Shown here: positions 7,355 through 16,071 of the stretch, piece by piece | How positions within the stretch are numbered: position 1 is the stretch's first letter | Layout: each line of letters starts with the position of its first letter | Virus record (IMG/VR): IMGVR_UViG_3300028178_000007 | Location: 1-37,971 of that record | Reading direction: 5' to 3' (one strand) | DNA from: a virus | Length of the DNA stretch: 37,971 nt | The notes under the pieces: model-generated | Databases searched by the model: none | Seen by the model: only the letters and a program-made list of their open reading frames with translations | Told to the model about the DNA's origin: nothing | Program-made: the position numbers and the translations under genes

Positions 7355-8074
7355 ATGACTGACTCAAATTCATTAATAGTTAATTTAGATGCTAAAGTTA
7401 GTCCTATCATACTTGCTAGTATCTTAGGAGTTAATATTTCACTTGTATATCAAGAAGCTTCTGCTGGTAGACTTCCACTTAATATAACTGAAGCTACTTA
7501 TAAAGAATGTATTCAAATGTACATTACCCACTTTAAGAAAAATGCTGATCTTAAACTTACTAAAGAAGCTAATGAACAAGAACTTAGAAGAACTAAGTTA
7601 GCTGAAGATACTAGGATTAAAGAAGAGAAGATTAGAATTAAAGAAGAACAAGATAGAGCTAAAGCTGAAAGTAGAACTAGAAGAACATTCAGTTCTTTAG
7701 AAGATGGTGAAGAAGGTAGTAATGATGGTATGCCACCACTAGTAGCGGCTAAGATGAAGCAGGATATTAGATTAGGTATAGCAAAAGAACTTCAGTTGTA
7801 TCAAAGAATAGCTATTGAGAGAAATGATTATGTAGCTATCAAAGAAATCCTTCCTTTACTTGAACCGTTTTTACAGGCAATTAAGAACAATTTAGTCGAT
7901 TTAAGTGCAGATAATCCAGAAATTCAAGAAAAAATAGACCAAAACCTAGAAAGTCTATATAATCTAGGGGTAGCAATGATTGACAAAGCTGATTTAGATA
8001 GTGATAGATATGTTCAATATATCCTCGATAAAGAGTTGGATATAACAGACATAGAAATAAACCTTACTAGGTAG
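7355..8074 (+). CDS. Terminase small subunit (Nu1-like)
   Basis: A 239-residue protein directly before the large terminase. Residues ~14-40 (SPIILASILGVNISLVYQEA, then GRLP) look like the winged helix-turn-helix at the N-terminus of lambda Nu1-type small terminases, which binds cos/pac DNA. A long, highly charged helix follows (about 65-108, Lys/Glu/Arg-rich, probable coiled coil), then an acidic Gly linker and a helical C-terminus (about 125-239) that should contact TerL. The ATG has no good ribosome site nearby, so initiation may be weak or the leader short. It is called by position, HTH and length (Nu1 is 181 residues). Confidence 0.8.
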   Translation: MTDSNSLIVNLDAKVSPIILASILGVNISLVYQEASAGRLPLNITEATYKECIQMYITHFKKNADLKLTKEANEQELRRTKLAEDTRIKEEKIRIKEEQDRAKAESRTRRTFSSLEDGEEGSNDGMPPLVAAKMKQDIRLGIAKELQLYQRIAIERNDYVAIKEILPLLEPFLQAIKNNLVDLSADNPEIQEKIDQNLESLYNLGVAMIDKADLDSDRYVQYILDKELDITDIEINLTR

Positions 8075-8078
8075 TTAT

Positions 8079-10001
8079 ATGGAAAGTAAATGTACGCTAG
8101 ATAATAGAGCAGAAAGAAAGTTATTAGGAACTTTATTAGAAATCTTTAAGATACCTAAGAAGATGGGTACTCTTGCTTGGGCAGTTACTAATAGGATAAT
8201 GACTAGTACTGAATCCTCCATCGTAGGTAAGTTTACTAATAATGCTACTCCTTATATGGAGTTCATCTATGACTGTATTGATAATCCAGATATACCAGTT
8301 ATTGTAGCTACTAAGTCTGCTCAAATAGGATGGAGCGAACTTACTAATAATGCTTTAGGTAAGTGGATTCATACAGACCCATCTAAGATTATTATGGCAT
8401 TTCCTAGACTTGCCAGTGCTAGAAACTATAGTAGAGAAAAGATTAAACCTTTCTTTTCAGGTACTAAGGTACTAAGAGAAATAATCAATCAGAATGTAGC
8501 TAAAGAAAGTTTTAATTACTTTGAGTTTCCTAATGGCTTCTTAAAACTTATTACTGCTGGTTCAGTAGGCGAAATGAAAAGTTCATCTATTCCTAGAATC
8601 ATTATTGAAGAACCAGATGATTTAAAAGCTGATGTTAATGGTCAAGGTGACTCACTTGATATTGTTATAGAAAGACAGAAAACTATCCCAACTAGAAGAA
8701 AGAAACTTATCTATGGTGGAACTCCTACTGACAAAGACTTTAGTAAGGTAGAAGATGCTTATAAGAAAAGTAATCAAATGGTATTCAAACCAGAATGTCA
8801 CCATTGTAACTCTCTTCACGAACTTAATTTTAGTAACTTGTACGAAGATGAATATCAAGATAGGTTTATAGATGAAATATATGGAAAGAAGAATCCTAGT
8901 TCAGCTTATTATCTTTGCCCTCATTGTGAACTACCTTGGACTTTTGAAGAAAAGAAACAAAACATCCTAAATGGAATGAAGTATGGCAATAAAGGTTGGC
9001 ACTCTAATAAACCTCATATTACTGATATATATGGTTTTGCTTTCAACGAACTTCTTAGTTCTTTTCAAGCTTCTGAGTATAAAGAGTTAAGCAAGAAAAG
9101 AGTACTAGCTGAGATAGAACTAGCTAAAGGTAATGAAGGTAAGATGAAATCTTTTACCAATAATAATATGGGTAAAGCTTATGCTTCTGGTAGTTCTGCA
9201 ATGGAAGCAGAAGATATGAAACTACTTAGAAGTAACTATCCAGAACATATAGTACCAATGGAAGGTTTAGTACTTACTGCTGGTATAGATGTTCAGGATA
9301 ATAGATTTGCTATAGTCATAAGAGCTTGGGGTAGGAATAACTGTTCTTGGTTAGTTAGTTGGATGGAAATATTCGGTGATGTTAAAAACCAAGATAGCTT
9401 TATCTGGCAGGAACTTACTGATAAAACTGTACTAGCTGAAATACCACATGCTTCAGGTAAACCATTAAGGATAGCTGCTATCTCTATAGATTCTGGAGAT
9501 AATACTGAACTAGTTTATAAATGGGTACTTAGGATGCAGGAACTTAATTCCCAAGTATTTGCTACTAAAGGTGTAAGAGATTTAAGATGGTCTGATGATG
9601 AAATATACAGAGAACCATCTAATGTAGAAATAGATAGAGATAAACAACTTAGAAAGTCATTAGCTGAAACTATGGGTGTTAGTATCTTTCCACTTGGCGC
9701 ACATAAAGCACATACTGAAGTACTTAACCGTGTAGCTCTTAATGCTAATAAAGAGGCTAGAAGTAATATCTATTATTTTAATGAGCAAAGTTATGGTAGT
9801 TATGAAGAGCAAATGACTTCTTGCCGTAGACTAGTTGATGTTAATTCTGGAACTAATAAGTCAATCTATAAACTTGTTAGTGGTAAAAGAAAAGAAGCTA
9901 TAGATGCTGAAAAGAACGCTTTACATGCTGCTTATGCTATTGGAATAAGGAATTATACTTATGAGCATTTCCAAGCAATAGAACATTACTTATATAACTA
10001 G
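8079..10001 (+). CDS. Terminase large subunit (lambda gpA family)
   Basis: A 640-residue packaging ATPase and nuclease, near the 641 residues of lambda gpA. Residues 77-87 (ATKSAQIGWSE) are the deviant Walker A of the gpA family. Residues 172-181 (PRIIIEEPDD) are the Walker B region, with Glu-Glu where many terminases have Asp-Glu. IYGGTPT (211-217) is the coupling motif. Two CxxC pairs (C240/C243 and C280/C283) form a likely zinc knuckle. The nuclease domain starts with LTAGIDVQDNR (D404, D407) and continues with ISIDSGDN and the final HAAYAIGIRNY. It cuts concatemers and drives DNA through the portal. It is four bases after TerS, with a weak AGGTAG site. Confidence 0.95.
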   Translation: MESKCTLDNRAERKLLGTLLEIFKIPKKMGTLAWAVTNRIMTSTESSIVGKFTNNATPYMEFIYDCIDNPDIPVIVATKSAQIGWSELTNNALGKWIHTDPSKIIMAFPRLASARNYSREKIKPFFSGTKVLREIINQNVAKESFNYFEFPNGFLKLITAGSVGEMKSSSIPRIIIEEPDDLKADVNGQGDSLDIVIERQKTIPTRRKKLIYGGTPTDKDFSKVEDAYKKSNQMVFKPECHHCNSLHELNFSNLYEDEYQDRFIDEIYGKKNPSSAYYLCPHCELPWTFEEKKQNILNGMKYGNKGWHSNKPHITDIYGFAFNELLSSFQASEYKELSKKRVLAEIELAKGNEGKMKSFTNNNMGKAYASGSSAMEAEDMKLLRSNYPEHIVPMEGLVLTAGIDVQDNRFAIVIRAWGRNNCSWLVSWMEIFGDVKNQDSFIWQELTDKTVLAEIPHASGKPLRIAAISIDSGDNTELVYKWVLRMQELNSQVFATKGVRDLRWSDDEIYREPSNVEIDRDKQLRKSLAETMGVSIFPLGAHKAHTEVLNRVALNANKEARSNIYYFNEQSYGSYEEQMTSCRRLVDVNSGTNKSIYKLVSGKRKEAIDAEKNALHAAYAIGIRNYTYEHFQAIEHYLYN

Positions 10002-10009
10002 GAATTAAT

Positions 10010-10276
10010 ATGGCACTCCCATTAGAAGAAGCTAGAAGCCAACTTATAACTGTTAATGCTGCAATTCAAAATATCATTAGTGGCAAAAGAATTGCAGAAT
10101 TAAGAATAGGTTCTGGTGACTTTCAAAGAACACTTCGGTATCAAGAAGTTACCTTTGACGAACTTAAAATACTCCAACAAGAACTTTTAATTACTGTAGA
10201 TGCTTATGCACCTGCTGTACCAGTATTTAGAACTAATACTCATATACCAATGATAGTAGGAAAGGATATATTCTAA
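10010..10276 (+). CDS. Head-tail joining protein, gpW-like
   Basis: An 88-residue protein between TerL and portal, exactly where lambda W (68 residues) sits. The N-terminal helix (LEEARSQLITVNAAIQNIIS) followed by GKRIAELRIGSGDFQRTLRY and a second helix (FDELKILQQELLITVDAY) matches the helix-hairpin-helix pattern of the gpW family. gpW plugs the portal after packaging and forms the platform for the tail. AGGAAT precedes the ATG. The stop overlaps the portal start as TAATG. Confidence 0.8.
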   Translation: MALPLEEARSQLITVNAAIQNIISGKRIAELRIGSGDFQRTLRYQEVTFDELKILQQELLITVDAYAPAVPVFRTNTHIPMIVGKDIF

Positions 10277-11721
10277 TGGCTGAAACATTTGACCCTTATC
10301 AAGATACAACTTATCCACAAGTACAACAAGCTGCTTATGAAGGTGCTGCTGTAGGATATAGAAACTCACAAAAAGGTCTACTAACTGGAGAAGCAGATAG
10401 TCTTGCAGCTAGGGAACTACTTAATCTACAGATGCGTTCTGGACATGCAATTAGAAATAATGGTTATGCTAAGACTGCTGCAACTAAGTATGTAACTAGT
10501 TTAGGTAGTATTAAAGTTAATTGGAAAGATGCTAAAGGAAAGAGTCATGTAGCTATGCAAGCTCTATGGGATGAATTTGCATCTAATCCTAACTTAGATG
10601 GTCATGGTACTTTATGTTCTACTCAATCTATTTGGCACTATGAAGTATTCGGTAAAGGCAATGCTTTTACTAGAATGATTATTAAAAGGGATGGTAACAC
10701 TAATAAAGTTCCTTTGAAGTTACAAACTATACCAAGTCAACTACATAATGTATTCTATATGGGAAAGAACTCAGATAATGAGATTACCCGTAATGGTATA
10801 ACTTTTGTAGATAGTAAACCATCAATGTACTACTTTAGAAAGGGTATTTATGAACAACAATGGTATCAAGTTAATAACACTTTTCCACAAGTTGAAGTTC
10901 CAGCTAATGAACTCTTACACTTATTTGTTAGGGAAAATGCTGGTCAGTGGTTGGGTATTCCTAATCTAGCTTCTGTCTTAGTTCCACTATACGAACTAGA
11001 TGAATTAAACGATGCAACTATAGCTAAACAAAAAGCTGCTCAAGCAATAGCATGGATTATAGAGAACACTAATCCTCTTAATATGACTCCTACAGGAAGT
11101 CCAATAACTGTTAAAGATAAAGATAACAATGACAAGATTGTATTTAAATCTTCTGGTGGTAATACACAATACTTAAACAAAGGTGAAAAAATCAACTTTT
11201 ACCAGTCTACTGATATTGGAGCTAACTTACCAGTCCTTATCAAAGCTGAACTACATAGAATATGCGCTGCTGTTGGTGTACCTTATCATACCTTAACTGG
11301 AGATACTTCTGGTTTAGACTTTTCATCTATCCGAGCAATAGGTATAGAGTTAAGACATAGATTAGAATATATTCACCACTTCTACACTATCCCACTTGGT
11401 CTTGAACCATTAACTTCTTACTTTAAAGAGTTAGCAAAGTTATATAGTAATAAAGTAGCTGGAGCTATTCCTACTTATCAACTACCTAGATTCTATGGTG
11501 TTGATGAACTTAAAGATACTCAAGCTGATTTATTAGAAGTACAGAATGGTATGAGTACTTTACAAAGTAAGTTAGATGAACGTCATACTACCTTTGAAGA
11601 TATAATTGCGGATAGAGTTAGAATTAAGGAAGCTGGATTAGATAACTTATTAGTTACACAAAGCCCTGCTGCTAATCAAATTAATAATACAGAAGCTAAT
11701 TCTAAAACTACTGGAAACTAA
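10276..11721 (+). CDS. Portal protein (lambda gpB family)
   Basis: A 481-residue dodecameric portal, a little shorter than lambda B (533). Visible family features are the N-terminal SLAARELLNLQMRSGHAIRN and NNGYAKTAATKYVTSLGS, the central ENAGQWLGIPNLASVLVPL and LNDATIAKQKAAQAIAWII (portal stem helix region), and the later YHTLTGDTSGLDFSSIRA, a hallmark of lambda-type portals (D-x-S-x-x-N/D-(F/Y)-S-S-x-R). The Asn/Thr-rich C-terminus is probably disordered. It starts on the TAATG overlap with the W-like gene and is followed by an 87-bp gap carrying a promoter. Confidence 0.93.
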   Translation: MAETFDPYQDTTYPQVQQAAYEGAAVGYRNSQKGLLTGEADSLAARELLNLQMRSGHAIRNNGYAKTAATKYVTSLGSIKVNWKDAKGKSHVAMQALWDEFASNPNLDGHGTLCSTQSIWHYEVFGKGNAFTRMIIKRDGNTNKVPLKLQTIPSQLHNVFYMGKNSDNEITRNGITFVDSKPSMYYFRKGIYEQQWYQVNNTFPQVEVPANELLHLFVRENAGQWLGIPNLASVLVPLYELDELNDATIAKQKAAQAIAWIIENTNPLNMTPTGSPITVKDKDNNDKIVFKSSGGNTQYLNKGEKINFYQSTDIGANLPVLIKAELHRICAAVGVPYHTLTGDTSGLDFSSIRAIGIELRHRLEYIHHFYTIPLGLEPLTSYFKELAKLYSNKVAGAIPTYQLPRFYGVDELKDTQADLLEVQNGMSTLQSKLDERHTTFEDIIADRVRIKEAGLDNLLVTQSPAANQINNTEANSKTTGN

Positions 11722-11754
11722 ATAGTCTTGTTTTACAAGGATGTAAAATAACTA

Positions 11755-11783
11755 TTGACTTTAACTTTAAAATGAACGATAAT
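11755..11783 (+). promoter_or_regulatory. Sigma70-type promoter before protease/capsid block
   Basis: TTGACT at 11755-11760, a 17-base spacer and GATAAT at 11778-11783 (5/6 matches in each box) lie in the only real gap of the head operon, 25 bases before the protease ATG. An AAAGGA ribosome site follows at 11797-11802. This would let protease, scaffold, decoration and capsid proteins be made in excess over terminase and portal. Confidence 0.7.
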
Positions 11784-11808
11784 CACAAGAACTATAAAAG
11801 GATTCTTT

Positions 11809-13041
11809 ATGAAATACAGTCGCTTACTAACTAGATTATATAATCAACCGTTAGCTATTGCTCAAAGTAAATTAGATGTTTTGACTTCAGAAGTTACTCT
11901 TAAACTACTTGCTGGTGAGTCTCTTCCAACTATCCAAAACGCAAACAAACAAGACTCTGTTTCTAGTGAAGCAGTTATAAAAGTATTTGACTCACTTGTT
12001 TCTAAAAACGGTGGTGGTGATAGTGGTAGTACAAGTTATGAATCAGTATCTAGTCAGATTAACAGAGCTATAAACGCAGGAAATACTAAACTTACTTTCT
12101 ATATAGACAGTCCTGGCGGTGAAGTATCTGGTTTATTTGGTCTAGCTTCTTTCATAGCTTCTCTACCTTCTAAATATGGGGTAGAAACAGCAGCAGTAAC
12201 AGATGGTATGGCAACTAGCGCAGCTTATGTAATAGCAGCTTCTTGTCAATCTATCCAAGCAACTTCATCTTCTATCATTGGTTCTATAGGTGTTATTATG
12301 ACACTTATTAATGCTACTGAAGCAGATAAGAAAGCTGGAATAGAATATACTATATTAAGAAGTAAAGAGGATAAAGCACTTATTAATCCACACGAACCTT
12401 TTGCAACTAGAGCTATCGAAGATGCTGTTAAGATGCTTGGGGTATTAGATGGTATAATGAATGATGCAATTATGAGCTATAGACCTTCTCTATCTTTAGA
12501 GACTATAACTAAACTAGCTGGTAATACAGTATTAGCTGAAGAAGCCTTATCACTTGGGCTAATAGACGGAATAGTAACTTCTTTTGATGCTGCTATAACT
12601 ACACAATCACAACAACTTTTAACAACTACTAACAAGGGTAATGATATGACCTTAGAAGAAGCGTTAGCAAAGAACATTGAATTAAGTTCTGAGCTACAAA
12701 CACTAAAAGCCTCCACTACTCTTGAAGTAGCTAAAGCTAAACAAACTGAACAGGATAGAGTTCTAGGTATCTTAGATGCTGCTGCGACTTTTAAACTATC
12801 TGCTGACTTAGCAACTAAACGCATCAAAGCTGGTGCTTCTATTGCTGATGCAGTTGAAATGTTTGAAGGTATCAAAGAAGCATTGCAAATGTCTGGAGCT
12901 GTAGATACTTCACTTGCTCTTCAAGCATCTTTAAATAAAGAAGTAATGCCAGAAGAAAAAGAACCTGAAGATTTCCTTTCATCTTTAATGGGTGCTGTAG
13001 ATAAAATGGCGGCTCAAGAAACTTACATTGGAGTTAGATAA
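11809..13041 (+). CDS. Capsid maturation protease, S49 (lambda gpC/SppA type) fused to scaffold
   Basis: A 410-residue protein. The protease domain (about 20-265) has FYIDSPGGEVSGLFGL (96-111) at the oxyanion/substrate strand, MATSAAYVIAASC with the nucleophile Ser137, and SIIGSIGVIM (155-164). The catalytic Lys is probably one of those in RSKEDKAL (184-191). The C-terminal part from residue 280 is helical and charged and looks like a scaffold domain, as in lambda C/Nu3. It processes prohead proteins, including probably itself. The stop overlaps the decoration gene as TAATG. A strong promoter and AAAGGA site precede it. Confidence 0.92.
   Translation: MKYSRLLTRLYNQPLAIAQSKLDVLTSEVTLKLLAGESLPTIQNANKQDSVSSEAVIKVFDSLVSKNGGGDSGSTSYESVSSQINRAINAGNTKLTFYIDSPGGEVSGLFGLASFIASLPSKYGVETAAVTDGMATSAAYVIAASCQSIQATSSSIIGSIGVIMTLINATEADKKAGIEYTILRSKEDKALINPHEPFATRAIEDAVKMLGVLDGIMNDAIMSYRPSLSLETITKLAGNTVLAEEALSLGLIDGIVTSFDAAITTQSQQLLTTTNKGNDMTLEEALAKNIELSSELQTLKASTTLEVAKAKQTEQDRVLGILDAAATFKLSADLATKRIKAGASIADAVEMFEGIKEALQMSGAVDTSLALQASLNKEVMPEEKEPEDFLSSLMGAVDKMAAQETYIGVR
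12646..13041 (+). CDS. Nested in-frame scaffold protein (lambda Nu3-like)
   Basis: The ATG at 12646 is codon 280 of the protease gene. It is preceded by AAGGG (12634-12638) with seven bases of spacing, a good ribosome site that the coding need (Asn-Lys-Gly) alone does not demand. The product would be 131 residues, beginning MTLEEALAKNIELSSELQTL, with a long coiled-coil helix (to about residue 45), a helical middle and an acidic end with PEEKEPEDFLSSL. Lambda makes its scaffold Nu3 in exactly this way, from an in-frame start inside C. Independent initiation is inferred from the site and the analogy. Confidence 0.7.
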   Translation: MTLEEALAKNIELSSELQTLKASTTLEVAKAKQTEQDRVLGILDAAATFKLSADLATKRIKAGASIADAVEMFEGIKEALQMSGAVDTSLALQASLNKEVMPEEKEPEDFLSSLMGAVDKMAAQETYIGVR

Positions 13042-13856
13042 TGGCTGAATATAATGGTGGATGGAACTCATATCCAGACCGCGTAACTAAAAAGATTTTC
13101 TTTCGTGCTACTGACCGTAGTACTAAATCAGTAACTATTAAATCTGGACAAGTAATTAAAGCACTTAGTTTCTTAGAAACTGATTCTGCTGGTAAATGTA
13201 TTGCTCATGGTGGTTTGGTTGAATCTGCAACTGCTACTTTTGGTACTGCATTAACTTCAGGTCAAACTTTAATCATTGCTGGTTTAACTTTTACTGCTGG
13301 TTCTGCTGGAACTACTACTGCTCAACTAGGTACAGTTTGGTCTGGTCTTGTTGATGGTGTAGGTTTTGCTGCTGCCGCTGCTGCTATTTTAGCTGCTGGT
13401 ACTGCTGTAACTGTTGGTACTTTTACTGCTGGTACTTTAGCTGGTTATAACACTACTCTAGTAACTGCTAGTAAAGTTAGATTTGATGCTACTTCTGTTG
13501 CTTCTGCTACTGATGTTGCTGCAACTGGTACTGGTGCTGCTCCAACTATTGTAATTTCACAATATGCTGCATCTAATAAAATCTCTGGTGTTTTATTATT
13601 TGATGTTGATGCTTCTTCTGCTGATGTAGATGCAACTGCTTATCAAGAAGCTTCTTTTTGGGCATCTGCTCTAGTATGGGCTGTAGATGTTGCAGTTGAT
13701 ACTATTACCTTAGTTGATGGAACTACTAAAGCTGTTACAGCTTACAATACTGGATGTGCTGGTACTTCTGCTGCATCTAACTTACTGAAACAAAAATTTG
13801 TAGAAAGTACTGAGTTTGAACCACTTGGTTTTATGTCTACTGGGGAGCAATTATAA
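13041..13856 (+). CDS. Head decoration protein (gpD-like) with an inserted domain
   Basis: A 271-residue protein at the position of lambda D (110 residues). Residues 1-60 (TKSVTIKSGQVIKALSFLET, then HGGL) and 176-250 (KISGVLLFDVDASS, then YQEASFWASALVWAV) correspond to the two halves of the decoration fold. Between them, residues ~62-175 form an extra beta-rich domain (ATFGTALTSGQTLIIAGLTF, then AGTTTAQL, then VGTFTAGTLAGYNTTL, then ATGTGAAPTIVI). This is a pattern known to me from bacterial surface proteins and some phage head proteins. The inferred role is to stabilise capsid threefold sites and display the insert outward. Starts on a TAATG overlap with a GGAG site. Confidence 0.8.
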   Translation: MAEYNGGWNSYPDRVTKKIFFRATDRSTKSVTIKSGQVIKALSFLETDSAGKCIAHGGLVESATATFGTALTSGQTLIIAGLTFTAGSAGTTTAQLGTVWSGLVDGVGFAAAAAAILAAGTAVTVGTFTAGTLAGYNTTLVTASKVRFDATSVASATDVAATGTGAAPTIVISQYAASNKISGVLLFDVDASSADVDATAYQEASFWASALVWAVDVAVDTITLVDGTTKAVTAYNTGCAGTSAASNLLKQKFVESTEFEPLGFMSTGEQL

Positions 13857-15049
13857 TGGCAGCTTTAACTTTCCTTGACCCGTATCAAGCTAGTAAAATT
13901 CTATCTGGTGTAATTCCAGCTAATAAGGTTAAACGTCCTAATTGGTTGCAGTCTTACTTCAGTAATGTTTCTAGCACAGAAAAAGATACTGTAAACTTTG
14001 ATGTTGAGTTTACTGCTAAAAACACAATGGGTATGTTTGTACTTCCTGAGTCAGACGTTACTCCTATTACTTTAAACGAATTTGGTACTAAAGAACTTAG
14101 ATTCTCTTATGCTAAAGAAGGTTTGAACTCTCCTGATTATGAAGAAATTAATGTTCGTCAATTAGGTCAACAGTTCGGTACTTTAGATGTAATGGGTAAT
14201 GAAGCTGCTAACTTGCGTAGTAAACTTGCTTTATCTGAGCAACGATTTGAGAACTTGTTTGAATTAACTGCTACAAATATCTTATTGTATGGTGGTTATC
14301 AAGCAGCTAGTGAGAAACATCCTACTATCCGTTATGACTTTGGTCGTACAGTTATTAAGACTTCTGCTAACCTAGATGCAATGGACTTAGTTCCTTCAGT
14401 TAATTTAACTACTACTGCTGTAACTGCTCCTTGGGATTCTACTCAATCTATTATGCCTGTTCTTTCTGGTACTTATAGTGATGGTCGTAAATCTTGGTCT
14501 AACTCTAACATTACTGCTAAAACTGCAACTCCAATTAAAGATTTAGTTAAGATGTATGAAACAGCTAAATTTCGTGCTGGAACTTCAGTTTGTTTAATGT
14601 CATCTGATGCTTACGAAGGTTTTAACTTTGATTTAATTACTAACTATAAAGATAGTTCGGTAACTACTTTAGATATTATCTTACGTTCACAACAAGACAT
14701 TTTACCAAGAGTTAAAGATGTACAAGGTTTGACTTATAAAAGATCATTCCCACTTGGTAACGGCGAACTAATTGATATTTATGTTTATGACGGTTTTTAT
14801 CATACCCGTTCTACTGGCGTTGCTACTAAGTATGTTCCTAACGGTTTTGTTGTACTTATTCCACCTGCTGATAACGGAGTAAAAGTTTACGGACGTATTA
14901 AACATCCTAGAGCTAACTATGCTGCTATGCCTAGATGGATTAACTATTGGGAAGAACCTAAGACTGGTAAACGTGAATGGGAAATTCATACTAACTTCTT
15001 AATGGGTCATACTGATATTGATTCAGTAGTTAGTTGGAAAGTACTGTAA
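13856..15049 (+). CDS. Major capsid protein (lambda gpE family)
   Basis: A 397-residue HK97-fold capsid subunit of the phage major capsid E family (lambda E is 341). The N-arm MAALTFLDPYQASKILSGVI is followed by NFDVEFTAKNTMGMFVLPES (48-67) and a conserved stretch, PITLNEFGTKELRFSYAKEG. A long spine-like helical region is AANLRSKLALSEQRFENLFE. The C-terminal part has GVKVYGRIKHPRANYAAMPR and a long closing strand pair, YWEEPKTGKREWEIHTNFL. Most abundant virion protein expected. TAATG coupling with the decoration gene and a GGGGAG site support high expression. Confidence 0.93.
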   Translation: MAALTFLDPYQASKILSGVIPANKVKRPNWLQSYFSNVSSTEKDTVNFDVEFTAKNTMGMFVLPESDVTPITLNEFGTKELRFSYAKEGLNSPDYEEINVRQLGQQFGTLDVMGNEAANLRSKLALSEQRFENLFELTATNILLYGGYQAASEKHPTIRYDFGRTVIKTSANLDAMDLVPSVNLTTTAVTAPWDSTQSIMPVLSGTYSDGRKSWSNSNITAKTATPIKDLVKMYETAKFRAGTSVCLMSSDAYEGFNFDLITNYKDSSVTTLDIILRSQQDILPRVKDVQGLTYKRSFPLGNGELIDIYVYDGFYHTRSTGVATKYVPNGFVVLIPPADNGVKVYGRIKHPRANYAAMPRWINYWEEPKTGKREWEIHTNFLMGHTDIDSVVSWKVL

Positions 15050-15067
15050 TTTAACTAGGCTAAGTTA

Positions 15068-15748
15068 ATGTCATTTACTATTAAATTTGATAATTTAGAA
15101 CAAATTAGTAAGAATCTTTCTGCTATGCCTTCTGAAGCTTTAAATAAAGTTGTTCCTGATATTAACTTGGCTATATCTAAATTCCATAATACATTAGAAA
15201 CTAGAGTCAAATCTAATTACACTTTAAAAAGAGAATTAGGTTCTGTACAAATAGGTAGTTTAGCTAGTTCTAAAACCAGTATTGGTTTAGAGTATGAGTT
15301 AGTTTATAAGGATGTTCCCGAACCTTTAATTGGTTACTCATATAAACAATCTGATTTCTTTACTGTTAAGAATAGTATTCCTTTTTTAACTAGAAGTGGT
15401 TTTGTTAAATACACTCCAGTTAATAAAGCTAGATCAGTTAAGGTAAATAGCAGAAATGCTGGAAGTCCTGCTATACCTAGAGTAAGAACTAAATCAGGTA
15501 GGTCTAAGTTTCTTGCTACTGTTGGTGGTAAGAAAAGAATCATGGCTAGATTAACTCCAGATACTTGGGCTTCTATGCCTTCTTTTAAAAATCCTGATGG
15601 TATACGCGCACCTTATAAAGAGTTATTCGGTCCTAGTTTAGCTACTTTAGCAGAGATAACTTATACTAAAGATAGAAAAATGGAAGTTGCTAGAGATCAT
15701 TTAGCTGATGAAGTAAGAAATGCTCTTATTAGAGGTATGAGTTTATGA
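15068..15748 (+). CDS. Minor tail/tail completion protein, gpZ-like
   Basis: A 226-residue basic protein. An N-terminal helix pair (KFDNLEQISKNLSAM, then NLAISKFHNTLETRVKSNYT) is followed by strands with YELVYKDVPEPLIGYSYKQ, a Lys/Arg-rich segment (RSVKVNSRNAGSPAIPRVRT), then the signature PYKELFGPSLATLAE. G-P-S-(L/V) with preceding aromatic is typical of lambda gpZ and related tail-completion proteins, which tie the tail terminator to the connector. It follows the capsid gene and overlaps the next start by ATGA. Lambda Z is 192 residues. The family call is by motif and position. Confidence 0.75.
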   Translation: MSFTIKFDNLEQISKNLSAMPSEALNKVVPDINLAISKFHNTLETRVKSNYTLKRELGSVQIGSLASSKTSIGLEYELVYKDVPEPLIGYSYKQSDFFTVKNSIPFLTRSGFVKYTPVNKARSVKVNSRNAGSPAIPRVRTKSGRSKFLATVGGKKRIMARLTPDTWASMPSFKNPDGIRAPYKELFGPSLATLAEITYTKDRKMEVARDHLADEVRNALIRGMSL

Positions 15749-16071
15749 CTATAGTTGAGCCAATAGCTGATATACTTGAACTAACAGGAGAAACTTTATA
15801 TAGTTCTTCTTGGGAAGTTAAAGGTATACTAGGTTTTTCTACTACTATACTACAAGGTGAATCTACTTTATATGATGTAGAGACACAAGTATTTTCTATT
15901 ATGCTTTCTACACTTGATGTAGAAGAAAATAGTATAAAAGAAGATGATGTTTTTTCTATAGAAGATAATGTCTACATTCATACTTTTAGAATAGCTACTA
16001 CTCCTATACCTAATATGCAAGGATGGAGTAGATGTTCTGTTATTTGGAAAGGAAAAATAAGTAATGTTTAG
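15745..16071 (+). CDS. Head-tail connector (stopper) candidate, FII-like by position
   Basis: A 108-residue acidic, beta-rich protein: GFSTTILQGESTLYDVETQV, then SIKEDDVFSIEDNVYIHTFR, then GWSRCSVIWKGKIS. Small beta-barrel connectors such as lambda FII (117 residues) have this size and an oxidised-looking strand order with a D-x-(I/V)-x-I-x-x-x-x-Y-x-(I/V) hairpin. It is coupled to the Z-like gene by ATGA and overlaps the next gene by eight bases. Sequence similarity to FII cannot be shown by eye, so the role is inferred from length and neighbourhood. Confidence 0.55.
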   Translation: MTIVEPIADILELTGETLYSSSWEVKGILGFSTTILQGESTLYDVETQVFSIMLSTLDVEENSIKEDDVFSIEDNVYIHTFRIATTPIPNMQGWSRCSVIWKGKISNV

